A stretch of DNA of 64,000 bases from Bacteroidota bacterium (GCA_018266915.1 JAFDZM010000080.1:124001-188000), one strand, 5' to 3'. Positions 45,297 to 55,323 are shown, numbered from the stretch's first letter. A program made the numbers and translations. Notes: a model not told the origin generated them from the sequence alone.

Positions 45297-46523
45297 TCAT
45301 TCTGTCAGATGATGATGCAATAATAAAGCATAGGGTATTTTAGGTACTATCCATGTTGATTTGGGCGGCAAAATCTCCCCTGCTTCTGCAACTTCGATCA
45401 GTTGCTCAACACTTACCGGACATAAGGTAAATACTATTGCGTCAGGATAAACATTAAGTATAGCATTGATTTCCTCCATGGCCATTTCGCCTCCTGCGCA
45501 TTTTAACCTTTGATCTGTTTTAGGGTCTGCAATACCAAAAATCGGAGCCAATACGGTTTCCTGCAAGATATAGGTGTCTAAGTTAGCTGCGGCATTTTTA
45601 TTGTTATAAAGATGTGGCTTAGCTGTCAACCCATACCAGTTTTTCTCAAAATACATCCCAAATTGGTGAGGTTTTCGTGGTTGTACTTGCTGATGTGCTG
45701 GCTGAATATCAAAATGCTGTTTTAGCTGATCAAAAAAAGCTTCTATATTAATTATTTCTGAAGGAAGTACTACCCTATCATATTCTTCAATTCGCAATTG
45801 ATCAGTAGCCATATAAAGTGAGGATATATAATCAAACTCAGTCAAACCATTTGCTCGTTGTTCCGCCGCCAGTAACGCAGATGATTCTATGCGATGGTGC
45901 CCATCAGCCAGGTAAACGTTTTTGACCTTCGCAAATGCATTGATAAGATGTTGTTGAATTGCCGGGTCTTCTATTTTCCAGAGATGGTGTAATCCATGAT
46001 CGTTGCCATATGTTATTTTTTTGCTGTTTTTTATGGTTTCAGCTATAATGCGGTTAATGGTAATGTCTGGATGGTAAGCCAATAAAATCGGGCTGCCTTC
46101 AAGGCCGGTGTTCTTTCTATAATTGGTCAAACGTCTGATGCTATCAGCAAAAGTCAGTTCATGAATTTTGATATTGCCTTGAGTATAGTCTTCTAATGAG
46201 GTTAATGCCCAAATGCCCGTTTGACGATAGGTTTTGTGCTCAACCTCATATACATATATCCCTGGTGCTTGTTCGTGCCATAGTTTATCGCTTTCGAGGA
46301 GGGTTTTCAATGTTTCTTTTATATCCTGAAAAGCTTTAGCCTGTCCTTCGGGAGTTTCAGGGCGTAACCTCGCCCCTGTCTCCAGTAAGGTTTTTAATGG
46401 AGCTAAAGAGCCATCTTTTGTTTCATCACCTGAGACAGACTCGACCTGCAAAGAAGTAAATACTAACTGATCAGCATAAACAGGGTTCGACCTGATTGCT
46501 TTGAAAGGTTGGATGTTCGCCAT
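45297..46523 (-). CDS. DUF1015 family protein
   Basis: 408 residues of DUF1015. The N-terminus MANIQPFKAIRSNPVYADQLV and the central YLADGHHRIESSALL are the family hallmarks. Members often sit near serine or phosphoserine metabolism genes, but here no such gene is adjacent, and the function is unknown. ATG start at 46523. Divergent from yjbQ. Confidence 0.92.
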   Translation of the reverse strand: MANIQPFKAIRSNPVYADQLVFTSLQVESVSGDETKDGSLAPLKTLLETGARLRPETPEGQAKAFQDIKETLKTLLESDKLWHEQAPGIYVYEVEHKTYRQTGIWALTSLEDYTQGNIKIHELTFADSIRRLTNYRKNTGLEGSPILLAYHPDITINRIIAETIKNSKKITYGNDHGLHHLWKIEDPAIQQHLINAFAKVKNVYLADGHHRIESSALLAAEQRANGLTEFDYISSLYMATDQLRIEEYDRVVLPSEIINIEAFFDQLKQHFDIQPAHQQVQPRKPHQFGMYFEKNWYGLTAKPHLYNNKNAAANLDTYILQETVLAPIFGIADPKTDQRLKCAGGEMAMEEINAILNVYPDAIVFTLCPVSVEQLIEVAEAGEILPPKSTWIVPKIPYALLLHHHLTE

Positions 46524-46647
46524 AATTTGGTTTATTAACAGGTTGATTTACTTCCTGTTTGAGTTCTTGTTAAGAACAGATGGACATAGTTACTAATAAA
46601 GCTCAAAATAAAATGAACAAAACCTACTTTTAACAATTAAATGAATT

Positions 46648-47070
46648 ATGAGAGTATACCAGCAAACAGTACGTCTGAGAGAAAGAAAAAGAGGATTTCA
46701 CCTTATCACACAGGAAGTTATTAACGCATTACCAGGGTTACAGGAAATAAAAGCAGGTATCTGTCATGTGTTCATACAGCATACATCTGCATCGTTGTGC
46801 ATCAACGAAAATGCAGATCCGACAGTACGGCAGGATTTTGAAACTTATTTCAACAAACGGGTGCCTGAAAATGATCCGGATTATATGCACGACGATGAAG
46901 GCCCGGATGATATGCCAGCGCATTTAAAAGCAGCTATCTTAGGCAGTTCGGTTACCATCCCAGTTAGCAACGGCAAACTCGCCTTAGGAATGTGGCAGGG
47001 AATATATTTCTGTGAGCACCGAAATTATGGAGGTTCTCGCACAATAGTTATTACAGCCTGGGGCGAATAA
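46648..47070 (+). CDS. yjbQ: YjbQ family protein (UPF0047)
   Basis: 140 residues. The signature HTSASLCINENADPTVRQDFETYFNKRVPE with the later HLKAAILGSSVTIPVSNGKLALGMWQGIYFCEHR is diagnostic. Weak thiamine phosphate synthase activity is reported for family members; the true role is unclear. Convergent with the permease gene, 2 bases apart. Confidence 0.94.
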   Translation: MRVYQQTVRLRERKRGFHLITQEVINALPGLQEIKAGICHVFIQHTSASLCINENADPTVRQDFETYFNKRVPENDPDYMHDDEGPDDMPAHLKAAILGSSVTIPVSNGKLALGMWQGIYFCEHRNYGGSRTIVITAWGE

Positions 47071-47072
47071 AA

Positions 47073-48359
47073 TTATGCAGTTGATTTGCCTAATTTATGT
47101 CCCCAAACGGCATAATAGAATATGAACAGGTATATCGGCAATAAAATAAGATAAGAAGTTTGAGCAGAATAAACATCAACAAAGTGTCCGTATAATGGTG
47201 GTATTACTGCTGCTCCGGATATCCCCATTACCAGCAACGATGAAGCAATTTTAGTGAATTTACCTAAACCGTTTAACGCTAATGGCCAAATTGCCGGCCA
47301 CATTAATGCATTAGCCAGACCGAGCAGCGCAATACATAATACAGATGCATAGCCGTGAGTAATTAATGCCAAAACACTAAAAATAAATCCCAATATTGCT
47401 GAAGCAACAAGTGCTTTTTGCTGTGTGATGTATTTAGGAATACAGATAATCCCTATGCCATAACCCAACAGCATAGCGAACATAGTAAAGGTCGCGAAAA
47501 ATTTTGCTGTGGATAAAGGGATGTTCAGCGATGATCCATAACTGATAATTGAATCGCCCGCTAATACTTCTGCGCCAACATATACAAACAAGGCAATAAT
47601 ACCCAGTGTCAAATTCGGGAATTGGAATACACTTGTTTTGTTAGAATTTGCTAATGCCGTTACTTCATCTTCATGTTCTGTATCTATTTCGGGCAAGGTA
47701 GAACGGTAAGTCAATATAGCCAATATTACCAATGCTACCATGATGCAGATGTATGGAATAATTACCCTTGATGCCAGCTCATTTAAAAGAGGAACTTTTT
47801 CGGCGGCGCTCATTGTGGCCAGTTTAGCTTTTAACTGATCAACATTTTTAAGTGCAACCACCCCCAATGCTATTGGAGCAATAGCGCCGGCAGATTTATT
47901 AAAAACTCCCATAATACTTATCCTTTTGGCTGCGCTTTCAGCAGGCCCAAGCACGACCACATATGGATTGGATGCCGATTGAAGTATCGCCAGTCCGATG
48001 CCCTGAACAAAAAGGCCCGCCAGGAAAAGGCCATAAATGCGTGTTAATGCGGCAGGTATAAAAACAAGTGCACCTATCGCTATGATAACCAGGCCAATAG
48101 CCATTCCGTTTTTGAAGCCAAATTTTTTCAAAACCTTTGCGGATGGTACAGCCATTACGAGATAAGCGATATAAAATGCTGTTGCTACAAGATAGGATTC
48201 CAAATTGGTCAACTGACAAGCGATCTTCAAATAAGGTACCAACACTGAATTAAGCCAGGTTATAAATCCAAAAACAAAGAATAAAACACCAATAATTATA
48301 ATAGGATTAATTCCTGCTTTTTTTTGAATTGGGGTAGCGATAGTTGAAGTTTCTGGCAT
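47073..48359 (-). CDS. Sugar MFS transporter, FucP/GluP type
   Basis: 428 residues with about 12 membrane segments. FGFITWLNSVLVPYLKIACQLTNLESYLVATAFYIAYLVMAVPSAKVLKKFGFKNGM is typical of the fucose/glucose/galactose:H+ symporter group, and QGIGLAILQSASNPYVVVLGP is also conserved in it. It lies just upstream (96 bases) of no gene on its own strand; the GH9 gene precedes it in transcription. It probably brings the released sugars into the cytoplasm. Confidence 0.9.
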   Translation of the reverse strand: MPETSTIATPIQKKAGINPIIIIGVLFFVFGFITWLNSVLVPYLKIACQLTNLESYLVATAFYIAYLVMAVPSAKVLKKFGFKNGMAIGLVIIAIGALVFIPAALTRIYGLFLAGLFVQGIGLAILQSASNPYVVVLGPAESAAKRISIMGVFNKSAGAIAPIALGVVALKNVDQLKAKLATMSAAEKVPLLNELASRVIIPYICIMVALVILAILTYRSTLPEIDTEHEDEVTALANSNKTSVFQFPNLTLGIIALFVYVGAEVLAGDSIISYGSSLNIPLSTAKFFATFTMFAMLLGYGIGIICIPKYITQQKALVASAILGFIFSVLALITHGYASVLCIALLGLANALMWPAIWPLALNGLGKFTKIASSLLVMGISGAAVIPPLYGHFVDVYSAQTSYLILLPIYLFIFYYAVWGHKLGKSTA

Positions 48360-48454
48360 ATTGTTTTTTTTGGCTATAATAGTTATAATTTTATAAAGTA
48401 TAAAAACTTTTTAAAAAAATTAAAAAACATTATGGTGACAAATCCTTAATATCT

Positions 48455-50275
48455 CTATCGTGACGCCACAGCCAGCATATACCAGGCAGCATGCGGCAGC
48501 CATTGCTCGGCCCAGCGCCAGTCGGCATCTTTGCCGGTTTGCGAGTATGGAAGGTTAAAGTCGATATCATCCTCATTCTCAAATCCAGAGGTGACTCCAT
48601 TGACAATTCCGCCCGGGGCATTAGTATACTCAAAGGTTCCGAAGAAACCATATTCCGGATTGTTATGCCCTATTCCTTCCAACATGCATGAATCAAATGG
48701 ATTTAAACCCAATATCCAATTCAATTGATCCAAAGCGAAGTTTTCCAGTTTATCATGATAAGCTTTATCATCAGTGAACAAGCCCGCGGCAAGTCTTGCT
48801 GCCGTAGCTTCTGAACCTAAACGGGCATTTTCACCTTGCCACCATGGCGATGCATCGCTGCCATGCGGAAAGAAAAAAGCGCTTTTTCGATTCCCTAAAG
48901 TATCCTGTGTCAATTGACGGCTGTAACCAAACGGATTATTCACTTCTGCGGTAATAGCAAATTCATAATCCATTGATCTGCGGATAGCTGCTTTGATCTG
49001 TGATTGTGTATTGGCAGAAGCATAAGGATAGTAATACACCAAACTCACCACAGGCAAACCAGCGTCTGATGGATGAAAGAATGGCCTGTCCTTATCATCA
49101 GCACGCCAATAATCTTTATATTTTTTCCATGTTGTTAATCGGCCTATCAATGACAATGCTCGTTTCTCCGCTACTGCCTTATATTTTTCATTCTTAGTTG
49201 CCTTATACAGTTCGGTTGCAGCAGTCAGCGCACAATAGTCATCCAGAATGTTTTCCTTGCCATCATTGGTCATGGAAACATTGTTCTTATCCAAAAAGTC
49301 GAACGCATTCTCAGCAGCTTTCAGATAATCTGCATTGGAGTAATCTCCAGAGACAGTATAGGTTGACGCCATAGCTAAAGCCGCTATAGACATACCACCA
49401 CCAGAGCGGAAGCTACATTGATAACTCCGCCAATCGTGCTCCGCAGGCTTAGTTTTAAATGAGTCATCATTTTTAGAGACTTTTATGCGATAGCTTTTTC
49501 CTTCCGGACCGATAGCTCTGTCCTGTGGTAATTTGCCGGGTCCAGGCGCACCAACAGAACGATAAAAAGCTCCGCCTTTTGCTTGCATGCGGCATAGGTA
49601 ATCTGCCCCATACATCGCTTCATCCAATATCCTGCGGTTAAACTGCCTGTAATCGGTACCCGGTTTCTTGCTCAACAATTCGTAGGTTTTGAATAAGCTA
49701 TAAGCTGTTAATGAAATCTGCTGAGGGTTGAAATAGGAGGAAAAAGAAAGATGAGATAAATGTTTGCCGTAATCACCTGTTGCATCATACCAGCCGCCAT
49801 GTGCATCAATGGTATCAGTTTTACCTTGCAAGTGTGAATGACGATCAGCCTTATCCAATAAACCAGAACTTCGTTGCCCTTTAAAATAATAGATCACATC
49901 CGACAAGGTCGCTTGCTCCAGCACATTCTTACCTATCACAAACGAATATGATGAGACTATGCCTTGTGGAGTTGCCGCCTGTAATTTGAAATTACCATTG
50001 GTTACTACAGGACTAAAATCTAATATCCAGAATTGGAACTTTTTCCATTTATCTACCGGTCCGCTAAACACAGCCTTGCCGGTATATGATACTTTATTGG
50101 TTTTTGAATCAATAAGAGTAAATGACGGAATATCTAATTTGTTATCAGCAACAATGATGGCCTTCTTAGGACCGTCAACTTCATAACCAACATGATTGGT
50201 AACGATTTTAACGGATTGAGCGAATAAAAGTAACGGCAAGCTGAGGAGAATAATGACAAGTTTGATTGTTTTCAT
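48455..50275 (-). CDS. Glycoside hydrolase family 9
   Basis: 606 residues: signal peptide (1-20), an N-terminal Ig-like CelD domain (about 22-115; KIVTNHVGYEVDGPKKAIIVAD), then the (alpha/alpha)6 barrel with the catalytic aspartates D164 and D168 in GGWYDATGDYGKH and the general acid E590 in RWAEQWLPHAAW. GH9 includes endoglucanases, cellobiohydrolases and exo-glucosaminidases. Bacteroidota members with this architecture act on beta-glucans or related glycans. Periplasmic or secreted. Confidence 0.92.
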   Translation of the reverse strand: MKTIKLVIILLSLPLLLFAQSVKIVTNHVGYEVDGPKKAIIVADNKLDIPSFTLIDSKTNKVSYTGKAVFSGPVDKWKKFQFWILDFSPVVTNGNFKLQAATPQGIVSSYSFVIGKNVLEQATLSDVIYYFKGQRSSGLLDKADRHSHLQGKTDTIDAHGGWYDATGDYGKHLSHLSFSSYFNPQQISLTAYSLFKTYELLSKKPGTDYRQFNRRILDEAMYGADYLCRMQAKGGAFYRSVGAPGPGKLPQDRAIGPEGKSYRIKVSKNDDSFKTKPAEHDWRSYQCSFRSGGGMSIAALAMASTYTVSGDYSNADYLKAAENAFDFLDKNNVSMTNDGKENILDDYCALTAATELYKATKNEKYKAVAEKRALSLIGRLTTWKKYKDYWRADDKDRPFFHPSDAGLPVVSLVYYYPYASANTQSQIKAAIRRSMDYEFAITAEVNNPFGYSRQLTQDTLGNRKSAFFFPHGSDASPWWQGENARLGSEATAARLAAGLFTDDKAYHDKLENFALDQLNWILGLNPFDSCMLEGIGHNNPEYGFFGTFEYTNAPGGIVNGVTSGFENEDDIDFNLPYSQTGKDADWRWAEQWLPHAAWYMLAVASR

Positions 50276-50294
50276 AAATAAAGTGACAGGAATA

Positions 50295-50328
50295 TAAAAG
50301 CCCTCGCAGATTGGTTCTGCAAGGGCTT
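50295..50328 (-). terminator. Terminator after the GMC oxidoreductase gene
   Basis: Minus strand: AAGCCCTTGCAGA pairs with TCTGCGAGGGCTT around a 5-base loop, with a TTTTAT tail. It separates the GMC gene from GH9. Confidence 0.75.
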
Positions 50329-50345
50329 AAATTAATAATTTTTTA

Positions 50346-50424
50346 TCTGAACCTTTGATTAAACTGATTTTTAGATTTCGCAGATTTTAACCACTTACCC
50401 CAATCAACCTAATCAACCGCTCAT
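50346..50424. repeat. Degenerate word array between GMC oxidoreductase and GH9 genes
   Basis: CTGATTTTTAGATTT and CGCAGATTTT on the left, then AATCAACC twice and ATTAACC on the right. It has the style of the other arrays but no clean period, so it may be a decayed copy. Confidence 0.4.
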
Positions 50425-50428
50425 TAAC

Positions 50429-52108
50429 CTAAACATTCCCCTTCTTCAATTCCTTCACCGCATGATCTACTGCACGGGCAGTCAGCGCCATGTAAGTTAA
50501 TGATGGGTTCTGGCAGGCTGTCGATGTCATGCAAGCGCCATCAGTTACAAATACATTTTTAGCATCCCATACCTGGTTCCATTCGTTTAGTACAGAGGTT
50601 TTTGGATCACGGCCCATACGTGCTGTGCCCATCTCATGTATGCCACGACCTAATACGCCTTCCATTGTATGCGTTTTTACATCCTTCACTCCTGCTGCTT
50701 CCAGCATTTCTTTTGCATCATTCAGCATATCGATACGCATTTTCAATTCGTTATCGCGAATGATGGCATCGATAGATGGTATGTTCAGCCCCCATTTATC
50801 TTTTTTGGTTTTATCCAGGGTAACTTTATTCTCGTGATAAGGTAAAGTCTCACCAAAACCGCCAATGCTCATCGTCCAATGTCCTGGCTCCGATAATGCA
50901 TCTTTAAAGTCGGCGCCAATGCTTAATTCAGGGCTGCTCCGGCTCCAGCTTTCTCTTGATGCACGGCCCTGGTAACCAAATCCACGGATATAATCGCGTT
51001 TTTCGCCATTCAGGTTGCGGTAGCGTGGTATATAAATACCATTTGCCCGGCGACCGAAATAGTATTTATCTTCATAACCTTCCACAAGCCCGCTTGCCCC
51101 TACGCCCAAGTGATGATCCATCAGGTTATGACCCAGTTCACCGCTGCTGCTGCCCAAACCATCAGGCCAGATATCGGTCGCCGAATTCATCAAAATCCAC
51201 GCTGAATTGATGGTTGACGCATTCAGGAAAATGATCTTCGCATAATATTCATACGTCTTGTTGGTTTCTGCATCCAATACCTCTACACCCTTCGCCTTTT
51301 TGGTGTCTTTATCATAAAGTATTTTGGTAACGATTGACCACGGCCTAACAGTCAAGTTGCCGGTTGCCACAGCTGCAGGTAAGGTAGATGATTGAGTACT
51401 AAAATACGCCCCAAACGGACAACCTAACCAGCATTTGTTCCGGTACTGGCAATTGGTTCTGCCTGGTAATGGTTTGGTGATATTTGCGGTACGGCCAATC
51501 ACCATGTGGCGCGCATTTTTGTAAATGTTGTTAAACCGCGCCGATACATCCTTCTCAACACAATTCATTTCCATTGGCGGTTGGAAGTTGCCATCGGGCA
51601 GGATAGATAAACCATCTTTATTGCCCGATATTCCGGCAAATCCTTCTACATAGCTATACCATGGTTCCAGGTCTTTATAACGAATTGGCCAATCCACAGC
51701 AATACCATCTTTTAAATTGGCTTCAAAATCCACATCAGCCCAGCGGTAACTTTGGCGTCCCCACATCAGCGAACGGCCGCCAACATGATATCCCCTGAAC
51801 CAATCAAAACGTTTAATTTCGGTGTAAGGACTCTCCTTCTCATTCACCCAGTAATCCAGGTTAGTTTCATTAAGCGGATAGTCCCTTTTCAATACAGGAT
51901 AATCGTGGATCATCTGCTGTGTACGTCCTCCCCTGTGCGGATATTCCCAGGGAGCTTTACTTGCATTTACATAATCTTTAACGTGCTCGATATTCCGGCC
52001 ACGTTCAAGCATAATGGTTTTTAGGCCTTTCTCAGTTAGTTCTTTTGCGGCCCAGCCACCCGATATCCCCGAGCCGATCACAATCGCATCATATGTGTTT
52101 GTTGCCAT
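50429..52108 (-). CDS. GMC-family FAD oxidoreductase
   Basis: About 559 residues from the ATG at 52106-52108 (the frame could start at TTG 52117). FAD site VIGSGISGGWAAKEL (about 10-24), Cys-rich NCQYRNKCWLGCPFGAY, and the C-terminal GRGIHEMGTARMG with NPSLTYMALTARAVD. This matches the Bacteroidota glucose/gluconate oxidoreductase type, which usually pairs with a gluconate 2-dehydrogenase subunit 3; no such gene is next to it. No signal peptide. In known pathways such enzymes form 3-keto sugars. Confidence 0.9.
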   Translation of the reverse strand: MATNTYDAIVIGSGISGGWAAKELTEKGLKTIMLERGRNIEHVKDYVNASKAPWEYPHRGGRTQQMIHDYPVLKRDYPLNETNLDYWVNEKESPYTEIKRFDWFRGYHVGGRSLMWGRQSYRWADVDFEANLKDGIAVDWPIRYKDLEPWYSYVEGFAGISGNKDGLSILPDGNFQPPMEMNCVEKDVSARFNNIYKNARHMVIGRTANITKPLPGRTNCQYRNKCWLGCPFGAYFSTQSSTLPAAVATGNLTVRPWSIVTKILYDKDTKKAKGVEVLDAETNKTYEYYAKIIFLNASTINSAWILMNSATDIWPDGLGSSSGELGHNLMDHHLGVGASGLVEGYEDKYYFGRRANGIYIPRYRNLNGEKRDYIRGFGYQGRASRESWSRSSPELSIGADFKDALSEPGHWTMSIGGFGETLPYHENKVTLDKTKKDKWGLNIPSIDAIIRDNELKMRIDMLNDAKEMLEAAGVKDVKTHTMEGVLGRGIHEMGTARMGRDPKTSVLNEWNQVWDAKNVFVTDGACMTSTACQNPSLTYMALTARAVDHAVKELKKGNV

Positions 52109-52174
52109 TTTATTCAATAGGTTTTATTGGTTTGTTCGTCTAATGTATAAAAATATTAATGAAAAAAGCACGCT

Positions 52175-52195
52175 ATTGTGTCTGTTTTACACAAT
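52175..52195. promoter_or_regulatory. Palindromic operator candidate before the GMC gene
   Basis: ATTGTGT and ACACAAT are perfect 7-bp arms with 7 bases between, 67-87 bases upstream of the GMC start. The same arms occur before the GH3 gene and, weaker, before the isomerase gene. Confidence 0.55.
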
Positions 52196-52235
52196 GGAGT
52201 TAACTCACTTTCTAACTATTTGACAAAGTTTGCTG

Positions 52236-53174
52236 TTAACTCAAAGCCTTCGCAGCAAATTCGCGGCATTTAATTACTTCTTTCACTGCATCGGAATCCT
52301 TTGGAATATCATACTCCAACTCAATGGTTGCAGGGAATTTGTATTTGTTCTTCTTCATTAATTGCAATGCTTCAGCTATTGGCGTATCGCCTTGCCCCCA
52401 GGGTTGGTTTGGCCCGTCATGATATTTTCTATCCTTCAGGTGCATGCTCATGATCCGTGCATGATTCTTTTCGATAAAAGGTATCGGGCTGCTGCTGGTA
52501 CCTGCGGTATAGTGACCGATATCCAGGTTGATCGCATTATATTCTGATTGGCTCAATGCAGTATCCCATAAAGTCGGCGTAGCCTGTAAATGCGCATGAT
52601 AGCCTACATGTATTTTGTGTTTGGCGGCAATATCACCCAGGCGCTGAGTTTGCTTATCATCTGCTGGCAATTCAACCGTCACATGGGTTACGCCTAAAGC
52701 CTTACCTGCATTGAATGCATAATCGATCTCAGCATCTGTATTTTTCGCACCTAATGCGTTTGGTTTCCATGCATATATCTTAACTCCGGCATCATTGAAC
52801 AATTTGCGAAGCTCCTTGAATTTATCCATTGATACACTTGCGCGCCAATCAGCCACTCGTTTAAAATAGGTTGGTCCATCTTCGCCGCTGTTGCGTGTTG
52901 GTTTTCCGGCAAATGCTTCTGCTGCGTCGCCCATCAGTTCGATGGCGTTGATATTAGTTTGAAGACAATATTGCAGCAAATCCTGAGCTGTAGAGGGCAT
53001 GCTTCTGAATGAATAGGTGATCACGCCTATCTGCACGCCATTAATAACTGAATTAGGTTTTGCCTGGAACAATGATCCTGCTGCAAAAACCGATTTAGAA
53101 GCTAAGGCCATACCGGCTGCGGCAAGCGCTGTACTGCCGATAAACCGGCGACGGGAAATATGCTGTTCTTCCAT
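52236..53174 (-). CDS. Tat-exported TIM-barrel sugar isomerase/epimerase family protein
   Basis: 312 residues. A twin-arginine signal (SRRRFIGSTALAAAGMALASKSVFA) is followed by the AP endonuclease-2-like TIM barrel of the COG1082 sugar isomerase/epimerase family: GVQIGVITYSF, INAIELMGDAAEAF, VTVELPADD, YNAINLDIGHY and ATIELEYDIP. In recently described 3-keto-glycoside pathways, COG1082 proteins work as lyases next to GMC enzymes. Given its neighbours that role is possible here. Confidence 0.88.
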   Translation of the reverse strand: MEEQHISRRRFIGSTALAAAGMALASKSVFAAGSLFQAKPNSVINGVQIGVITYSFRSMPSTAQDLLQYCLQTNINAIELMGDAAEAFAGKPTRNSGEDGPTYFKRVADWRASVSMDKFKELRKLFNDAGVKIYAWKPNALGAKNTDAEIDYAFNAGKALGVTHVTVELPADDKQTQRLGDIAAKHKIHVGYHAHLQATPTLWDTALSQSEYNAINLDIGHYTAGTSSSPIPFIEKNHARIMSMHLKDRKYHDGPNQPWGQGDTPIAEALQLMKKNKYKFPATIELEYDIPKDSDAVKEVIKCREFAAKALS

Positions 53175-53264
53175 AAAGGTAAAATTGGTTGGTTAGTTAA
53201 ACTGGTGAACTAATTTACCAAGTTACTCTTTGATTCTATAAAAAAACTGTAGGAATTGTAACAA

Positions 53265-53284
53265 TAGTGTTTCAGTTACACTTA
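53265..53284. promoter_or_regulatory. Degenerate copy of the palindrome before the isomerase gene
   Basis: AGTGT and ACACT arms with 7 bases between, 91-110 bases upstream of the isomerase start, overlapping the stop codon of the ThuA gene. Confidence 0.35.
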
Positions 53285-54130
53285 GTCAACCTTCTTACCC
53301 GTTGCCACCCAAATAAGTGAGTTCATGATCAACTTCTCCTGGTCAGGATTTGGGAAAGTATGCGACAATTCCTTATTGGTATGATGCTCGTAATCAATAT
53401 CGTTATGACCAAAATTGAAGTAAACCATTTTATAGTTTTTGTTAGTCCACACAATAGGATAATAGCCACTGTGCCATATTTCATGTGGTTTTGGCCCCGT
53501 ACCTAGCGGAAAGCTGCTGGAATCCACCGATAATAATATTTTGATATCCGGATTTTTACGCAAGTCTTTTTCCCAACGGTACCATTCGCTCGGTGATGCT
53601 TTAATAATATCAGGTAGTCCTTTTGTCGCCGGGTGATTGTGATCTTCAACTCTCAAATAGGCGGATACTGGTCGCCATGTATTGCTTACATATTGTCCCG
53701 AACCAAGGAACTCGTTATGATACCAATCCCAGTCAGCATTAAAATCCGAAGGCGTTAGAGCAAAAGCAGCAAAATGGAATCCTAGCCAGCCACCGCCATT
53801 TTTCATATACTCTTCAAATGCTTTGCGTTGTATTGGATCTTCTACCCTTGTATCCAAAAACACTACCGCCTGGTATTTGGCCAGGAACTTGGCATTCATG
53901 TTTGACCAGTCTTTGGTAGAATCATAAGTGAAATTATACTTCTTACCCATTTCAGAGAACCACTTATGGGCCTCATGCATAAAGCTGATATGCGCCTGGT
54001 CGTTCCGGCCTGTATAAAAGGCTATCACATTAAAATGTTTCTTGTTGGTTTGGGCGATTGCTGTGAAGAAGCAAAAAGTTAGGGCGAATGCAGCGATACA
54101 CTGCAAAAAAACACGACTGGTTTTAGGCAT
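53282..54130 (-). CDS. ThuA-domain protein
   Basis: 282 residues. Signal peptide (MPKTSRVFLQCIAAFALTFCFFTAIAQ), then the ThuA-like glutamine-amidotransferase-type fold with AVVFLDTRVEDPIQRKAFEEYMKNGGGWLGFHFAAF and GHNDIDYEHHTNKELSHTF. ThuA takes part in 3-keto-trehalose use in rhizobia; Bacteroidota members are often next to GMC and TIM-barrel genes. 13 bases after the GH105 stop, so co-transcribed with it. Confidence 0.88.
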   Translation of the reverse strand: MPKTSRVFLQCIAAFALTFCFFTAIAQTNKKHFNVIAFYTGRNDQAHISFMHEAHKWFSEMGKKYNFTYDSTKDWSNMNAKFLAKYQAVVFLDTRVEDPIQRKAFEEYMKNGGGWLGFHFAAFALTPSDFNADWDWYHNEFLGSGQYVSNTWRPVSAYLRVEDHNHPATKGLPDIIKASPSEWYRWEKDLRKNPDIKILLSVDSSSFPLGTGPKPHEIWHSGYYPIVWTNKNYKMVYFNFGHNDIDYEHHTNKELSHTFPNPDQEKLIMNSLIWVATGKKVD

Positions 54131-54143
54131 AATTGGTTATGGT

Positions 54144-55247
54144 TTAATGATGTTTCAATTTCAGCTTATACATTTCAGATCCCGCCAACAAAAAAGCACC
54201 GACACCATAAACTTCGGTATCATCATTGGTTACAGTTTCCGGTTTCTCGCCTATTTGCTGCACGTTACCTAATTTGCCATCGGCATGCACAGACGATACC
54301 AATGCGGCCCATGCCTTCTCAACCACACCATGATATTTATCATACGGCAGCAAACCGTGATTGATACCGTAAGCTAGTGCATAGCAATAAAAACCTGTTC
54401 CGCTAGTTTCTTTTACTGGGTAACTATCCGGATCCAATAATGCAGCATGCCAAGTGCCATCAGCATTTTGCAGTTTGGCTATCTTCTCAGCCATCTTTTT
54501 GTACAGATCCACAAAATGAACGCGCGATGGATAATTTTCAGGCATATTAGCCAACATTCTAACCAAGCCACCCATCACCCAGCCATTTCCCCGCGACCAG
54601 AATACCTTTTGACCGTTTTTCTCCTTTTGCGTGAAGAAGCGGCCATCCCTGTAATAAAGGTTTTCGTCCTTATCAAATAAGTAGTCGGTTGTTTTGAACC
54701 ACATTTTGACCGCAAAGTCAAGGTATTTCGGATCATTTGTAACTGTAGATAGATAAGCAAACGCTGGTGGCCCCATAAACAAGGCGTCGCACCATGCCCA
54801 TTCCCTGCTGGCTATGTTGTTTTTCCATTCCAACGACTCATCATGCGGTTTGGCGATAATGCTATCAGCCTGAGCCTTGAAACGTGCAATCATTTCAGGT
54901 TCTTTAAAAACCTCATATAACTGTGCATAAGTTTGTGCTACGCAATAGTCATCAGCCATAGTGCGCCTCGGGCCAGTGTTCCATTTCAGGCTGTCACCTA
55001 TATTGCGCATGGCGTTCACATATTTTGGATTGTGCCCCACCTGGTTCAATGCTATGTACCCGGTATAGCAGGCACCCATTGTCCAGTCCCATTTCGTATG
55101 ACCGTGTCGGTGCTGTTGCCACTCGCTCAATTGCCAGTCAGCAACTTTATCCATGATCTTTAATATTGAATCTGGTTTCGCTTTGTCTACGGCATAAGAC
55201 TGCACGACAATAGCTGAAAGGACAATAATGGTAAGAAGTTTTTTCAC
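54144..55247 (-). CDS. Glycoside hydrolase family 105/88 (unsaturated glucuronyl/galacturonyl hydrolase type)
   Basis: About 367 residues from a GTG at 55245-55247, which is followed at once by the signal peptide KKLLTIIVLSAIVVQSYAVD; the frame extends to 55367 but that N-terminus has no homologue-like character. (alpha/alpha)6 barrel with GACYTGYIAL, MADDYCVAQTYAQLY, REWAWCDALFMGPPAFAYL and FWSRGNGWVMGGLVRML, typical of YteR-like hydrolases acting on oligosaccharides from lyase cleavage, such as unsaturated rhamnogalacturonan. Periplasmic. Confidence 0.88.
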   Translation of the reverse strand: MKKLLTIIVLSAIVVQSYAVDKAKPDSILKIMDKVADWQLSEWQQHRHGHTKWDWTMGACYTGYIALNQVGHNPKYVNAMRNIGDSLKWNTGPRRTMADDYCVAQTYAQLYEVFKEPEMIARFKAQADSIIAKPHDESLEWKNNIASREWAWCDALFMGPPAFAYLSTVTNDPKYLDFAVKMWFKTTDYLFDKDENLYYRDGRFFTQKEKNGQKVFWSRGNGWVMGGLVRMLANMPENYPSRVHFVDLYKKMAEKIAKLQNADGTWHAALLDPDSYPVKETSGTGFYCYALAYGINHGLLPYDKYHGVVEKAWAALVSSVHADGKLGNVQQIGEKPETVTNDDTEVYGVGAFLLAGSEMYKLKLKHH

Positions 55248-55323
55248 GATAGCGGGTTTATAATGGTTAAAGCTATAAATTAAAGCACTAAATTTTACTC
55301 TGTGAAAAAAAATTGAAAAGCTT

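Noticed and set aside
52175..52195. The TTGTGT palindrome as a CRP site
   Set aside because: CRP-type sites have TGTGA-N6-TCACA with even symmetry; here the outer bases differ and the spacing is odd.
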